DNA from: Campylobacter sp. RM16192 | Lineage (GTDB): Bacteria > Campylobacterota > Campylobacteria > Campylobacterales > Campylobacteraceae | Length of the DNA stretch: 64,000 nucleotides | Reading direction: 5' to 3' | Assembly (NCBI RefSeq): GCF_004803855.2 | Contig: NZ_CP012552.1 | Location: 124,001 to 188,000 of the forward strand | Shown here: in pieces, positions 48,059 to 57,974 of the stretch | How the letters are laid out: every line of letters begins with the position of its first letter | Position numbering within the stretch: position 1 is the first letter of the stretch | Notes under the pieces: model-generated | Databases searched by the model: none | Seen by the model: only the letters and a program-made list of their open reading frames with translations | Told to the model about the DNA's origin: nothing | Translations under genes and position numbers: made by a program

Positions 48059-48760
48059 ATAAAAAAGATAGCTCTTTTAAGCCTGGTTGCAGTTTTTGCG
48101 CTTGGTGCGAATAGTTTACTCGTAGGTGCCGGTGGTGGATATAAAAAGCCGGTTACTGCGGTTATTGAAAATCTTAAAAAAGATGGTCTTAGCGTGGAAG
48201 GTGCATTTGCAAACATCAAGCAGATCACTATCCAAGCCGCAGAAGGCAAGATGGCTGTGATAGTGGGCGATGAGGCGTTTTTAAACAAAAGCGGACTTGA
48301 GATAAAGGGCTATGAGCGCCTAGGAAAAGGCACTTTAGCTCTTGTGACACCAAAGGGAAAAACTATAAACGACATCAAAGATATCGTGAAATTCGAGCGT
48401 ATCGCGATGCCTGATGCTAAAAAGGCGATTTACGGTATCCGCACGACAGGATTTCTTAAAAATTCGAACTTAGAAAAAGACGTGGGCTCAAAAATGCTTG
48501 CAGTTGCGGGCGTGCCTCAAGTTGTGGCTTACGTGCTAAATAACGAAGTTGATGCTGGATTTATAAACTCAACAGAAGCTGAGGCTAGAAAGAGTGAGTT
48601 TGGTTCTATAATATATGTAGACGAAAGCCTTTATAGCCCTGTTTATATTAGTGCTGCAAAGTTAAAAGCATGCGAAAATAACGCTGCTTGCGATAAATTT
48701 ATAAAAGAGCTTGGCAATGAGCGTTCAAAGGCGATTTTTAGTAAATTCGGACTAAAGTAA
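48059..48760 (+). pseudogene. Molybdate/tungstate-type solute-binding protein with lost start codon
   Basis: The reading frame from 48059 encodes a normal signal peptide (KKIALLSLVAVFALGANS) and a ModA-like mature protein (VGAGGGYKKPVTAVIENL, PQVVAYVLNNEVDAGFI), about 233 residues in all. The codon where the start should be is ATA. It lies eight bases after the ribosome site AAAAGG, the right spacing for an ATG. The only ATG nearby (48054) is in another frame and meets TAA after one codon. The first in-frame GTG is 48194, after the signal peptide. The frame is otherwise open, so the loss is recent or ATA is used weakly. Confidence 0.7.
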
Positions 48761-48766
48761 TCAAAT

Positions 48767-49428
48767 TTGAGCGATTTAAATTGGCTCTTTCACCCGTTAC
48801 TTTTAAGCGCTAAAACGATTTTAGTAAGCTTTATTTTGCTGGTCGTTTTAAGGCTTCCTGTAGCTTATTTTTTGGCTTTTTATAAAGGTAGATTAAAAGC
48901 TATTTTTGATGCTTTAGTTATGTTTCCGCTTATATTTCCGCCTATAGCTACGGGATTTTTACTACTCTATCTACTTGGCAGAAACGGCGTCATAGGAAGT
49001 GTTCTAAATTTAGATATAGTATTTAGCTTTTACGCTCTTGTCATAGCCTCTTTTTTGGCTGGACTTCCTTTGTTTGTTAGCCTATTATGGCTGTGCTTGA
49101 AAATTTCCCAAAAAGTATTATAGAGGCTGCACAAAGCCTTGGAAAAAATAGGCTTGAGATAGCTATTTTTATAATTTTGCCCAATGTTTTTAAAAGCGTT
49201 GTCTCGGCACTTATATTGGCCCTTGGAAGAGGACTTGGAGAGGTCGGCATTACTTTGATGCTTGGAGGCAATATTGTAGGCAAAACCGACACCATCTCAC
49301 TTGCTATATTTAACGCCGTTTATGACGGAGAAAACGAGCTTGCGCTTATTTTGAGCTTGATTTTAGTCGTCCTAAGTATTTTTATGTTCGGATTTATCAA
49401 TTTTTTAGATCGCAGAAAAAACTTTTAG
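48767..49428 (+). pseudogene. Molybdate-type ABC permease, frameshifted
   Basis: Two overlapping frames together make a ModB-like permease of about 220 residues. The first (48767-49123) has three to four membrane helices (PLIFPPIATGFLLLYLLG). The second (to 49428) has the EAA loop (IIEAAQSLGKNRLEIAIFIILP) and GLGEVGITLMLGG. The shift lies near 49076-49089. One extra C there would read VSPIMAVLENFP through the join. No modC-like ATPase gene follows, since accB starts at 49479. With the start-codon loss in the preceding gene the transporter appears non-functional. A sequencing error could explain the single base. Confidence 0.75.
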
Positions 49429-49478
49429 TAATTTTTTGATACAATAAGCTACTATTTAAAATTTTATAGGAGAAGTTT

Positions 49479-49928
49479 ATGAAAAAAGATGACATCAAAG
49501 AGTTGATCGAATTTTTCAACGAAATGGATATGAATAAGATCAAGATAAAAGATGGCGATTTTGAGATCGAACTTGAAAAATTCGCCGATTGTTGCGAACT
49601 TCCTAAACCAGCACCTCAAGCCCCAGCTCCTGCACCGACTCCTGTTAATGTTGTTGTAAGCTCAGAGGTTAAACAAGCTTCAAGCACTAAAGAAAGTATA
49701 AAATCGCCTATGGTAGGAACGTTTTATATGGCCCCAAGTCCTGGAGCAGCTCCTTTTGTAAAAGTTGGACAAAAAGTAAGGAGAGGCGAAGTTATAGGCA
49801 TTATTGAAGCTATGAAAATCATGAATGAGATCGAAGCGGAATTTGATTGCGTTATCACAGAGGCTCTAGTGTCTGATGGACAACCTGTAGAATTTGGAAT
49901 GTCTTTATTTGGAGTGGAGAAAATTTAA
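49479..49928 (+). CDS. accB: Biotin carboxyl carrier protein
   Basis: The biotinylated subunit of acetyl-CoA carboxylase. The 149-residue protein has an N-terminal acidic helix, a Pro/Ala-rich linker (about 42-57) and the lipoyl-like domain with EAMKIMNEIEAE, where Lys113 is biotinylated. It overlaps the start of accC by one base. Confidence 0.95.
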   Translation: MKKDDIKELIEFFNEMDMNKIKIKDGDFEIELEKFADCCELPKPAPQAPAPAPTPVNVVVSSEVKQASSTKESIKSPMVGTFYMAPSPGAAPFVKVGQKVRRGEVIGIIEAMKIMNEIEAEFDCVITEALVSDGQPVEFGMSLFGVEKI

Positions 49929-51259
49929 TGGAGATCAAAAGAGTTTTAATCGCAAACCGTGGTGAAATAGCACTAAGAGCCTTGCGAACAATCAAAGAGA
50001 TGGGCAAAGAGGCGATCGTTGTTTACTCTACTGCAGATAGGGATGCGCTTTACGTCAAATACGCTGATGCTGCTATTTGTATAGGAAATCCTCGTTCAAG
50101 CGATAGCTATCTAAATATTCCCGCTATTATTTCCGCAGCCGAGATAAGCGAAGCTGATGCAATATTTCCTGGATATGGTTTTTTGAGTGAAAATCAAAAT
50201 TTCGTTGAAATTTGCTCACATCACAACCTCAAATTTATAGGCCCTAGTGTAGAGGCTATGGCTCTAATGAGTGATAAAAGCAAGGCAAAGCAGATGATGC
50301 AAAGAGCTGGCGTTCCGGTAATACCTGGTTCTGACGGAGCTGTAGCTGATGTAAAAGCGGCTAAAGAGCTTGCTAAAAAAATCGGCTATCCTGTTATTTT
50401 AAAAGCTGCCGCAGGTGGTGGCGGACGCGGTATGCGTGTGGTAGAAAAAGAAGAGGATATAGAAAAGGCATTTTGGTCTGCCGAGAGCGAAGCTATGAGT
50501 GCTTTTGGCGACGGAACGATGTATATGGAAAAATATATCTTAAATCCGCGCCATATCGAGGTTCAAGTAGTAGGTGATAGCCATGGAAACGTAATTCACA
50601 TAGGCGAGAGAGACTGCTCTATGCAGCGCAGACACCAAAAGTTGATCGAAGAGAGTCCTGCTATACTGCTTGATGATGATACTCGCTCTAGACTTCATGA
50701 GACAGCTATTAAAGCGGCCAAAGCGATAGGTTATGAGGGTGCTGGAACATTTGAGTTTTTAGTAGATAAGGATCTAAATTTTTATTTCATCGAGATGAAT
50801 ACACGCCTTCAAGTTGAGCACTGCGTTAGCGAAATGGTAAGTGGAATCGATATTATAGAGCTTATGATAAGGGTTGCCGAGGGTGGTGTTTTACCAAGTC
50901 AAGACAGTATAAAACTAAAAGGACACTCTATAGAGTGCAGAATCACTGCCGAAGATCCAAATAGCTTCACCCCTTGTCCTGGAAAGATAACAAAATATGT
51001 CTGCCCAGGTGGACGAAATGTGCGCATGGATAGCCATATCTATCAAGATTACTCTATACCTCCTTTCTATGATAGCATGATAGGTAAGCTTATCGTGTGG
51101 GACGAGGATAGAAATAAGGCGATTCATAAGATGAGAGTTGCGCTTGAGCAGCTTGTTATACAAGGCATAAAGACGACTCGCGATTTTCATCTAGCAATGA
51201 TGGAAAACAAAGACTTTATAAATAATAACTACGACACAAACTACTTATCAAGACATTAA
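49928..51259 (+). CDS. accC: Biotin carboxylase
   Basis: ATP-dependent carboxylation of biotin on AccB, first half-reaction of fatty acid synthesis. The 443-residue protein shows ILIANRGEIALR-like N-terminus (VLIANRGEIALRALR), the ATP-grasp loop KAAAGGGGRGMRVV, ERDCSMQRRHQKLIEE and EMNTRLQVEHCVSE. The gene order accB-accC matches C. jejuni. Confidence 0.96.
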   Translation: MEIKRVLIANRGEIALRALRTIKEMGKEAIVVYSTADRDALYVKYADAAICIGNPRSSDSYLNIPAIISAAEISEADAIFPGYGFLSENQNFVEICSHHNLKFIGPSVEAMALMSDKSKAKQMMQRAGVPVIPGSDGAVADVKAAKELAKKIGYPVILKAAAGGGGRGMRVVEKEEDIEKAFWSAESEAMSAFGDGTMYMEKYILNPRHIEVQVVGDSHGNVIHIGERDCSMQRRHQKLIEESPAILLDDDTRSRLHETAIKAAKAIGYEGAGTFEFLVDKDLNFYFIEMNTRLQVEHCVSEMVSGIDIIELMIRVAEGGVLPSQDSIKLKGHSIECRITAEDPNSFTPCPGKITKYVCPGGRNVRMDSHIYQDYSIPPFYDSMIGKLIVWDEDRNKAIHKMRVALEQLVIQGIKTTRDFHLAMMENKDFINNNYDTNYLSRH

Positions 51260-51260
51260 A

Positions 51261-51291
51261 ATTTTGGCAGGGTTTTATACTCTGCCAAAAT
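51261..51291 (+). terminator. Hairpin after accC
   Basis: Perfect 10-bp repeat (ATTTTGGCAG at 51261-51270, complement at 51282-51291), just past the accC stop. Confidence 0.6.
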
Positions 51292-51364
51292 AGCTTCTTA
51301 TCTGCATTTCAGCTCAATTTATAAAATTTAGGCTAAATTTATATAAAAATTTAGAGGAGAATTT

Positions 51365-52132
51365 ATGAAAAAATACACTCTTATTACTGGTGCTAGCTCT
51401 GGTATAGGACTTGAAGCCGCAAAGGCATTTGCAAAGCGTGGCGAAAATTTAATTTTGATAGCCAGAAGAGCTCAAAGACTAGAGAACTTAAAAAATGAGA
51501 TTTTAAAATTTGCTCCTACAATCGATGTAATCATCAAAATTTGCGATCTTTCAAATATAGAAAATGTATATAAAATTTATGATGAGTTAAAAATTTATGA
51601 GATTAAAACATGGATTAATAATGCAGGCTTTGGCGATAGCGCGCTTATAGGTAGCCAAAATTTAGAGAAAACAGAGCAGATGCTTGATCTAAATATCAAA
51701 GCTCTTACTATATTTTCAACTCTTTTCGTAAAAGATTATCAAAGCATTGATGGCACTCAGCTTATAAATGTATCCTCTGCTTGCGGATATAGTATGGTTG
51801 ATAGCTTTGGGGTATATTGTGCGACAAAATTTTATGTAAGTGCATTTACGGAAGCGCTTTATAGACAGCTTAAATCAAATAATGCAAAAATGAGTGCTAA
51901 AATTTTAGCTCCCGCAACGACACAGAGCGAATTTAAGCAAGTTGCCATAGATGCTGATGAGTACGATTATGCTAAAAATTACAAAAACTATCACACAAGC
52001 GAACAGATGGCGGAATTTTTGCTAAAGCTGTATGATAGCGATAAGTGTGTTGGCTGGGTGGATAGAAAGAGTTTTGATTTTATCTTAAAAGACCCTATTT
52101 TTGATCACGTAACAAAGGTTAATATATCATAA
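51365..52132 (+). CDS. Short-chain dehydrogenase of unknown substrate
   Basis: A 255-residue SDR: TGASSGIGLEAAKAF (8-22), WINNAGFG, the serine of NVSSACGY and catalytic YCATK. It resembles the DltE/YqjQ-like group of small oxidoreductases, whose substrates are not known. Strong ribosome site (GAGGAG). It converges on the SurA-like gene. Confidence 0.8.
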   Translation: MKKYTLITGASSGIGLEAAKAFAKRGENLILIARRAQRLENLKNEILKFAPTIDVIIKICDLSNIENVYKIYDELKIYEIKTWINNAGFGDSALIGSQNLEKTEQMLDLNIKALTIFSTLFVKDYQSIDGTQLINVSSACGYSMVDSFGVYCATKFYVSAFTEALYRQLKSNNAKMSAKILAPATTQSEFKQVAIDADEYDYAKNYKNYHTSEQMAEFLLKLYDSDKCVGWVDRKSFDFILKDPIFDHVTKVNIS

Positions 52133-52160
52133 TAAGTAAGCGCGATAACGCTTACTTATT
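52131..52160. terminator. Bidirectional terminator between SDR and SurA-like gene
   Basis: A perfect 12-bp stem (52131-52142 with 52149-52160, six-base loop) overlaps the SDR stop codon and ends two bases before the stop of the convergent gene. Confidence 0.75.
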
Positions 52161-52161
52161 A

Positions 52162-52992
52162 TTATCTTAAATATTTTATGTCTGCTTTTGCTCTTAGTTT
52201 ATTAAAGTATTCAGCCACTACGCGGTCTTGTTCAAATTTGTAGATAGTTGACATGACCTCGTTTTGAATATCTTGAAAATTTGGTAGAGCTTCACCTGAT
52301 TTTAAATTAACCAAAAACATCTCAAATCCGCTAGGAGTTTGGAAAATTTGAGTGAAAGATCCATTTGGAGTTCTGTTTAAAACAGCTCTTAGTTGAGGTG
52401 GTAATTGTTCGCTTTTCAGCTCTAAATTTTCTGTATGTACATCTTGGCGTATGCTCATAGGTGATGCTTGTATCATCTCCATAGATTGCCTGTTTTGTGA
52501 TATATATCTGGTCATTTTTATCTGGTCAAATTGTAAAAACATATGCTGATTTTGCTCGAAATATGCTTTTGCAGCCTCTGGTGTAATGTTTATTCTGGCA
52601 TCTCTAAAGATATTTTGATATAGCTTTTCTTGCTTTATGCCATTTGCAACATCTTCTTTGAATTTCGTATAATCCATGCCTTGTGAAATTATATTATTTC
52701 TTAGTTGTGATACACTTAGTCCGCTTTCTTGGGCGATTTTTTCTATTTTTTCACTAATTTCAAAGCCCGTTGCTTCTATTTTTAGTGCTTTTATCTGGGC
52801 TTTTTCAAGCCTATCTTTAATTAAGAAATTTAAAGCATTTTTCTCATCTATTTTTAAAATTTGTGAAGTCTTATAGAGTTCGTGAAGAGTTATAGGTTCG
52901 CTCTCAACTATTGCCACAATGCCATTTACCATCTGGGCAAAGGCGAAATTTAAGCTCAATAAAAAAGTTAAAAAAAAGATCTTTTTTGACAT
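52162..52992 (-). CDS. SurA-like periplasmic chaperone
   Basis: A 276-residue exported protein (signal peptide 1-19, ending NFAFA). The N-terminal helical part (VNGIVAIVESEPITLHEL) resembles SurA/PpiD chaperone domains, followed by a single parvulin-like region (about 150-240) with FTQIFQTPSGFEMFLV. It likely helps outer-membrane proteins fold. A SurA-like gene occupies the same place beside gltX and accC in C. jejuni (Cj1289). Confidence 0.82.
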   Translation of the reverse strand: MSKKIFFLTFLLSLNFAFAQMVNGIVAIVESEPITLHELYKTSQILKIDEKNALNFLIKDRLEKAQIKALKIEATGFEISEKIEKIAQESGLSVSQLRNNIISQGMDYTKFKEDVANGIKQEKLYQNIFRDARINITPEAAKAYFEQNQHMFLQFDQIKMTRYISQNRQSMEMIQASPMSIRQDVHTENLELKSEQLPPQLRAVLNRTPNGSFTQIFQTPSGFEMFLVNLKSGEALPNFQDIQNEVMSTIYKFEQDRVVAEYFNKLRAKADIKYLR

Positions 52993-53071
52993 ATGAAACC
53001 TTTATTTAAGTCTAAAGTAAATATAATTGTCGGCATTATAACATTTTAATATTTAAGTTAGATAAGGCAAA

Positions 53072-54448
53072 ATGATGATAGTTACAAGATTTGCCCCCTC
53101 GCCTACAGGATACCTGCATATCGGAGGGCTTAGAACAGCGCTTTATAGTTATTTGTATGCTAGAAAAAATGGCGGCAAATTTTTACTCCGCATAGAAGAT
53201 ACCGATTTAAAAAGAAATTCAGAAGAGGCCACAATCGCGATTAAAGAAGCGTTTGATTGGTGTAGCTTGGATCACGATGGTGAAGTTACCTACCAATCTA
53301 AAAGATTTGACATATATAAGGCTTTCGTGCAAAAGCTTCTAGACTCAGGACATGCCTATAAATGCTATATGAGTAAAGAGGAGCTTGACGAGCTACGAGC
53401 TCAGCAAGAAGCAAGAAAAGAAAGACCAAAATATGATAATAGATATCGTGATTTTACAGGCACTCCACCTGAGGGCATAGATCCTGTAATACGTATCAAA
53501 GCTCCGCTTGACGGCGAAATTTTGATAGATGACGGTATAAAGGGCGAAGTGAAATTTAGAGTTGAAGATATATTGGATGATTTTATAATAGCTAGAAGTG
53601 ACGGCACTCCTACTTATAATTTTACCGTTGTTGTCGATGATGCTTTAATGGGTGTAACTCATGTAATAAGAGGCGATGATCACCTATCCAATACTCCAAA
53701 GCAAATCGTGTTATACGATGCTCTTGGGTTTAAACAGCCTAAATTTTTTCACGTTGCTATGATAAACGGCGAAGATGGTAAGAAGCTAAGCAAACGCCAC
53801 GGAGCAACCGATGTGATGGAGTATAAACGCATGGGCTATCTGCCTGAAGCGCTTTTAAATTTCCTTGTTAGGCTTGGCTGGAGCCACGGCGATGATGAAA
53901 TTTTTAGCATGGAGGATATGTTAAAATATTTTGATCCTCATGATATAAACAAGAGCTCAAGTACATATAATGCTCAAAAATTAGACTGGCTAAATGCCCA
54001 TTATATCAAGACCTTGCCTTACGATAGACTTGCAAAAGAGATGATGGAATTTGGGGTTGATTTTAAATCCATGCCAAAGGGCGAAGTGCTTTTAAACTCG
54101 CTTCGTGAACGCTCGAAAACTTTGGTTGAGATGAGCGATAGTGCAAGAGTGATAATAAATACTCCTAAGGTTTATGACGAGAAAGCTTATGCTAAATTTA
54201 TTAACGAAACAAGCTTGAAAATTTTGGCTAAATTTAGTGAAATTTTAAATGAAAATTTGGATGCCAAGGGATATGAAGAGCTTACTAATAAATTTCTTGA
54301 AGCAAATGGAATTAAGCTAAAAGATCTAGCTCAAGCGCTAAGGGTCAGTTTAACTGGTTCAAGCGTATCACCATCGATTTTTGAAGTGCTTGAAGTGCTT
54401 GGAAGCGATGAGGTTAAAAATAGAATAAAAAACATAATAAAGGAATAA
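53072..54448 (+). CDS. gltX: Glutamyl-tRNA synthetase
   Basis: Class I synthetase charging tRNA with glutamate. The 458-residue protein has the HIGH-type motif [17 protein letters not shown] (near 7-23) and the KMSKS-type [11 protein letters not shown]. Campylobacter and Helicobacter carry two GltX enzymes, one of which in H. pylori charges tRNA-Gln for later amidation. The gene context (malic enzyme, SurA-like) matches C. jejuni gltX2 (Cj1288c). Which tRNA it prefers cannot be told from this sequence. Confidence 0.95.
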   Translation: MMIVTRFAPSPTGYLHIGGLRTALYSYLYARKNGGKFLLRIEDTDLKRNSEEATIAIKEAFDWCSLDHDGEVTYQSKRFDIYKAFVQKLLDSGHAYKCYMSKEELDELRAQQEARKERPKYDNRYRDFTGTPPEGIDPVIRIKAPLDGEILIDDGIKGEVKFRVEDILDDFIIARSDGTPTYNFTVVVDDALMGVTHVIRGDDHLSNTPKQIVLYDALGFKQPKFFHVAMINGEDGKKLSKRHGATDVMEYKRMGYLPEALLNFLVRLGWSHGDDEIFSMEDMLKYFDPHDINKSSSTYNAQKLDWLNAHYIKTLPYDRLAKEMMEFGVDFKSMPKGEVLLNSLRERSKTLVEMSDSARVIINTPKVYDEKAYAKFINETSLKILAKFSEILNENLDAKGYEELTNKFLEANGIKLKDLAQALRVSLTGSSVSPSIFEVLEVLGSDEVKNRIKNIIKE

Positions 54449-54450
54449 AA

Positions 54451-55704
54451 ATGGCGCACGTAACAAAAGAAGAATCGCTTGATTATCATATAGGTGGAAA
54501 GATAGAGATAAAGGTAAAGACTCCTTGCGCGACAGCAGAGGATCTATCTAAGGCCTATACACCGGGTGTTGCAGAGCCTTGCAAAGAGATAAGTAAAGAT
54601 AACGAACTTGCGTATAAATACACAAATAAGGCTAATTTAGTTGCTGTTATTACTGATGGTACAGCTGTTTTAGGACTAGGCGATATCGGAGCGGTAGCTG
54701 GCAAGCCTGTAATGGAAGGCAAGTCTGTTTTATTTAAAAAATTTGCAAACGTAGATGCTTTTGATATCGAGATAGACGAGAAAGATCCTGGGAAGATAGT
54801 TGAAATTTGTAAAGCTATAGCCCCTACTTTCGGTGGTATCAATTTAGAAGATATCAAAGCCCCTAAATGCTTTGAAATAGAAAGAAAACTTCAAGAAGCT
54901 GTAGATATCCCTGTAATGCATGATGATCAGCACGGAACAGCCATGATAACTAGTGCAGGGCTTATTAATGCGATTGAAATTTCAGGTAAAGATATAACAA
55001 AGATAAAGATCGTGGTAAGCGGTTCAGGAGCCGCCGGTATAGCATGCGCCAGAATGTATAGGCTGCTTGGTGCTAAAAATATAGTTATGGTTGATAGCAA
55101 GGGTGTGCTTCATAAAGAAAGAGATGATCTAACTCCTGAAAAATTGGAATTCGCGGTAAATACAAACGAAAGAACTCTAGGTGATGCTATGAAGGGCGCT
55201 GATATGTTTTTAGGTCTTAGTAAGCCAGGAGTTTTAACTAAAGAGATGGTAAAAACGATGAATCCTGAGCCTATAATCTTCGCACTTGCAAATCCTACGC
55301 CTGAGATTTTTCCTGAAGAGGTTAAAGAGGTAAGAGATGATGTGATGATGGGAACTGGTAGAAGTGATTATCCAAACCAAGTAAATAATGTACTTGGCTT
55401 TCCTTTTATTTTCCGTGGAGCGCTTGATGTCAGAGCCAAAAAGATAACAGAAAATATGAAAATGGCTGCAGCAAAAGCTCTTGCGAAATTAGCTAAAGAG
55501 CCTGTGCCTGCTGAGGTTTGCAAGGCTTTTGGAGTAGATGAGCTAAAATTTGGTAAAGACTATATCATACCAAAGCCTTTTGACAAACGCGTGCTTACAG
55601 CTGTAGCTCCGGCAGTAGCGCAAGCTGCGGTAGAAGATGGAGTGGCTAGAGTAAAAGATTTTGACATAAAAGCCTATATAGAAACACTTGAAAAAGGCTT
55701 TTAA
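54451..55704 (+). CDS. Malic enzyme
   Basis: Oxidative decarboxylation of malate to pyruvate with NAD(P). The 417-residue protein has [10 protein letters not shown] with the catalytic Tyr, [18 protein letters not shown], the metal-binding MHDDQHGTA and a Rossmann motif [14 protein letters not shown]. It lacks the C-terminal phosphotransacetylase-like domain of the long forms. Two bases separate it from gltX. In Campylobacter it supplies pyruvate and NADPH from TCA acids. Confidence 0.93.
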   Translation: MAHVTKEESLDYHIGGKIEIKVKTPCATAEDLSKAYTPGVAEPCKEISKDNELAYKYTNKANLVAVITDGTAVLGLGDIGAVAGKPVMEGKSVLFKKFANVDAFDIEIDEKDPGKIVEICKAIAPTFGGINLEDIKAPKCFEIERKLQEAVDIPVMHDDQHGTAMITSAGLINAIEISGKDITKIKIVVSGSGAAGIACARMYRLLGAKNIVMVDSKGVLHKERDDLTPEKLEFAVNTNERTLGDAMKGADMFLGLSKPGVLTKEMVKTMNPEPIIFALANPTPEIFPEEVKEVRDDVMMGTGRSDYPNQVNNVLGFPFIFRGALDVRAKKITENMKMAAAKALAKLAKEPVPAEVCKAFGVDELKFGKDYIIPKPFDKRVLTAVAPAVAQAAVEDGVARVKDFDIKAYIETLEKGF

Positions 55705-55705
55705 T

Positions 55706-56332
55706 ATGAAAAACATCAAATTGATTTCTCATCCCTTAATAGAGCACAAATTGGCGATTTTAAGGGATAAAAACACAGAGCCTTTTCAGTTTAGAATGCT
55801 AGTTGACGAGATAAGCTATTTGATGATTTTTGAGGCGACCAGAGATCTAAAGTTACGCGATGTAACCGTAGCAACTCCGGTTGCAAATATTACAGCTAAA
55901 AAGCTTGCTACTAAAATTATGATATGCCCTATTTTAAGGGCGGCTCTTGGTATGCTTGATAGCGTATTTAAGATAATTCCGGATGCTAGTGTTGGATTTT
56001 TGGGCTTTCAAAGAAACGAAAAGACAGCCGAAGCTGAGTTTTTTTACGCCAAACTCCCTCAAGATGCCACAAATAGAACCGCTATTATAATTGATCCTAT
56101 GTTTGCTACTGGCGGAACTGCGATAGATGCGGTTAAATTTCTAAAACAAAACGGAGTAAAAAATATCAAATTTATATCTATTATCGCAGCTCCTGAGGGT
56201 CTAAAGAGATTTAGCGAAATTTATCCAGAAATAGAGGTTTATACGGCGGCAATAGATGAGAAGCTTAATGAGAAAAACTATATAGTTCCTGGTCTTGGCG
56301 ATGCGGGCGATAGAGTTTTTAATACACTATAA
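55706..56332 (+). CDS. upp: Uracil phosphoribosyltransferase
   Basis: Makes UMP from uracil and PRPP. The start at ATG 55706 gives 208 residues and has AAAAAGG inside the end of the malic enzyme gene, one base after whose stop it begins. A TTG at 55688 in frame is unlikely. Motifs: HPLIEHKLAILRD at the N-terminus, the PRPP loop IIDPMFATGGTAIDAV and VPGLGDAGDRVFNT. It works with the UraA permease at 21.7 kb. Confidence 0.95.
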   Translation: MKNIKLISHPLIEHKLAILRDKNTEPFQFRMLVDEISYLMIFEATRDLKLRDVTVATPVANITAKKLATKIMICPILRAALGMLDSVFKIIPDASVGFLGFQRNEKTAEAEFFYAKLPQDATNRTAIIIDPMFATGGTAIDAVKFLKQNGVKNIKFISIIAAPEGLKRFSEIYPEIEVYTAAIDEKLNEKNYIVPGLGDAGDRVFNTL

Positions 56333-56345
56333 AGGAAGTTATAAA

Positions 56346-56663
56346 ATGAAAAAATATTTTACCTGTTTGCTCTTGGTCTTTTTTATGTTTGGTTGTGCAA
56401 CAACTTCTGAGCCAAAAATGTCAAAAAATGCAGAAACAAAAGAGTATTCAAGTATGCTCTATGCCATGAAAGTAACTAGCGAAGATGGTTGGCAGACCGC
56501 CTCTATGATAGATAGTGATGATAGATCGTATAGTTTAAAAAGGCAAAAAAGCGCTACAGGGATATTATTAAAAAATAGTAAAATTAGTGTCCATATAAAG
56601 GGGAACTTTGCTCTTTTCCAAAGTGAAGAAGGGGAGATGATCGTCTTAGAAGAGCCTAAATAA
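56346..56663 (+). CDS. Small lipoprotein of unknown function
   Basis: From ATG 56346, with AAGGAAG upstream, a 105-residue protein begins with a lipoprotein signal (MKKYFTCLLLVFFMFGC), the Cys at 17 being the lipidation site. The remainder is soluble and has no motif I recognise. An upstream in-frame ATG at 56295 lies inside upp and would disrupt the signal peptide. Confidence 0.75.
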   Translation: MKKYFTCLLLVFFMFGCATTSEPKMSKNAETKEYSSMLYAMKVTSEDGWQTASMIDSDDRSYSLKRQKSATGILLKNSKISVHIKGNFALFQSEEGEMIVLEEPK

Positions 56664-56699
56664 TATCTTTGTAGCTAAAATAAATTTATAGGAATAGAT

Positions 56700-57233
56700 A
56701 TGAAAACCGTTGTGATTATGTCGCATCCGTATTATAAAAATTCTAGGATAAATAAGGCTCTTTTTGAAGCAGCCAAAAGCATTGATAATATAGAAACAAG
56801 GCATCTAGAAGAGCTTTATGGGCATGATACAAGCAAAATTGACGTGGTAGCCGAGCAAAAGATCCTTCAAAGTACCGATAGAATCGTATTTCAATTTCCG
56901 ATGTTTTGGTTAAATGTTCCTGCTATGCTAAAAGCATATATGGATGAAGTTTTTACTTATGGCTGGGCTTATGGAAGCACCGGAGATAAGCTTAAAAATA
57001 AAGATTTTTACGTAGCTGTTAGTCTTGGAAGTTCCGAGTCTGAATATTCAAAAGAGGGCAAAATAAAGTTTAGTTTGGATGAAATTTTAATTCCTATTAA
57101 GATAACTGCAGGCTATTGTGGCATGAATTTTAAGGGCATATTTGTAAGTGGAGGAGTTTATCGCATGAATGACGATGACATTGCAAATTGCTCTCAAAGA
57201 TATATTGAACTACTTAAAGGCAAGCAAATTTGA
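56700..57233 (+). CDS. Flavodoxin-fold NAD(P)H oxidoreductase
   Basis: A 177-residue protein of the KefF/MdaB/YwrO group: N-terminal MSHPYYKNSRINKAL binds FMN phosphate, FQFPMFWLNVPAMLKAYMDEVF is the family core and VSLGSSESEYS the second flavin contact. Members reduce quinones or act as regulators of Kef channels. No Kef-type channel with a regulatory domain is near, so a quinone reductase is more likely. Confidence 0.8.
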   Translation: MKTVVIMSHPYYKNSRINKALFEAAKSIDNIETRHLEELYGHDTSKIDVVAEQKILQSTDRIVFQFPMFWLNVPAMLKAYMDEVFTYGWAYGSTGDKLKNKDFYVAVSLGSSESEYSKEGKIKFSLDEILIPIKITAGYCGMNFKGIFVSGGVYRMNDDDIANCSQRYIELLKGKQI

Positions 57234-57272
57234 TATGCCAGAGTTTCTTGTCCTCTTAAATTAGGAAGTATT

Positions 57273-57956
57273 TTGATATTTGGTAAGATTGACTATCTTA
57301 ACTTGCTTCCTTTTCATATATTTTTAAAACGCTCCACTTTAACAAGTTACTCTAAAAAAACAATTGAGTTTAAAAAGGGTGTTCCAAGTAAGCTAAATAA
57401 AGACTTGCGTGCACGCCGTATCGATGCTGCAGTAGTTTCTAGTGTGGAAAGTTTTAAAAAACGATATAAAAAGCTAAATTTCGGAATTGTCGCAAAAGAT
57501 GAGGTAAAAAGCGTCTTAGTCCGTAAAAATTCTATTTCAAAGTCCGATCCCGCTTCTGCTTCATCAAATTTATTGGCTAAAATTTTAGATATAAAAGGCG
57601 AGATTATTATAGGAGATAGGGCGTTAAAAGCATATCTAAATGAGGGCCGAGATAAATTTTATGATTTGTCTAAAGAGTGGAAAGAGCGCACAAATTTACC
57701 ATTTGTTTTTGGTCGATTTTCTTGCACAAAAGATTATCAACTTTATAAAAATTTATCTCAAAATTTTCTAAAACAAAACATCAAAATACCAAACTATATA
57801 TTAAAGCAGTATGCTGATAGCAGAGGTATTAAAGGCGAAGATATCAGATGGTATTTGAAATTTATAAGCTACAAGATAGATAAAAAAGAGCAAAAAGCAC
57901 TTAAAATATTTTCTAAAGAGGCTAGATTACTCAAATTTAAGCAATTTAACACTTAA
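57273..57956 (+). CDS. mqnA: Chorismate dehydratase (futalosine pathway)
   Basis: MqnA dehydrates chorismate to 3-enolpyruvylbenzoate, first step of the futalosine route to menaquinone. The 227-residue protein begins with TTG (GKIDYLNLLPFHIFL), and has SKLNKDLRARRIDAAVVSSVE and GDRALKAYL typical of the family. It is shorter than the Thermus enzyme (about 270). The same gene follows upp in C. jejuni (Cj1285c). MqnD is at 2.4-3.3 kb. Confidence 0.88.
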   Translation: MIFGKIDYLNLLPFHIFLKRSTLTSYSKKTIEFKKGVPSKLNKDLRARRIDAAVVSSVESFKKRYKKLNFGIVAKDEVKSVLVRKNSISKSDPASASSNLLAKILDIKGEIIIGDRALKAYLNEGRDKFYDLSKEWKERTNLPFVFGRFSCTKDYQLYKNLSQNFLKQNIKIPNYILKQYADSRGIKGEDIRWYLKFISYKIDKKEQKALKIFSKEARLLKFKQFNT

Positions 57957-57974
57957 ATTTGAGATAAATTGCTT
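57930..57974. terminator. Two overlapping hairpins between mqnA and torD-like gene
   Basis: CTCAAATTTAAG (57930-57941) pairs perfectly with 57952-57963. AAGCAATTTA (57939-57948) pairs perfectly with 57965-57974. The two stems share bases and exclude each other. They overlap the mqnA stop and the end of the convergent gene. Confidence 0.6.
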
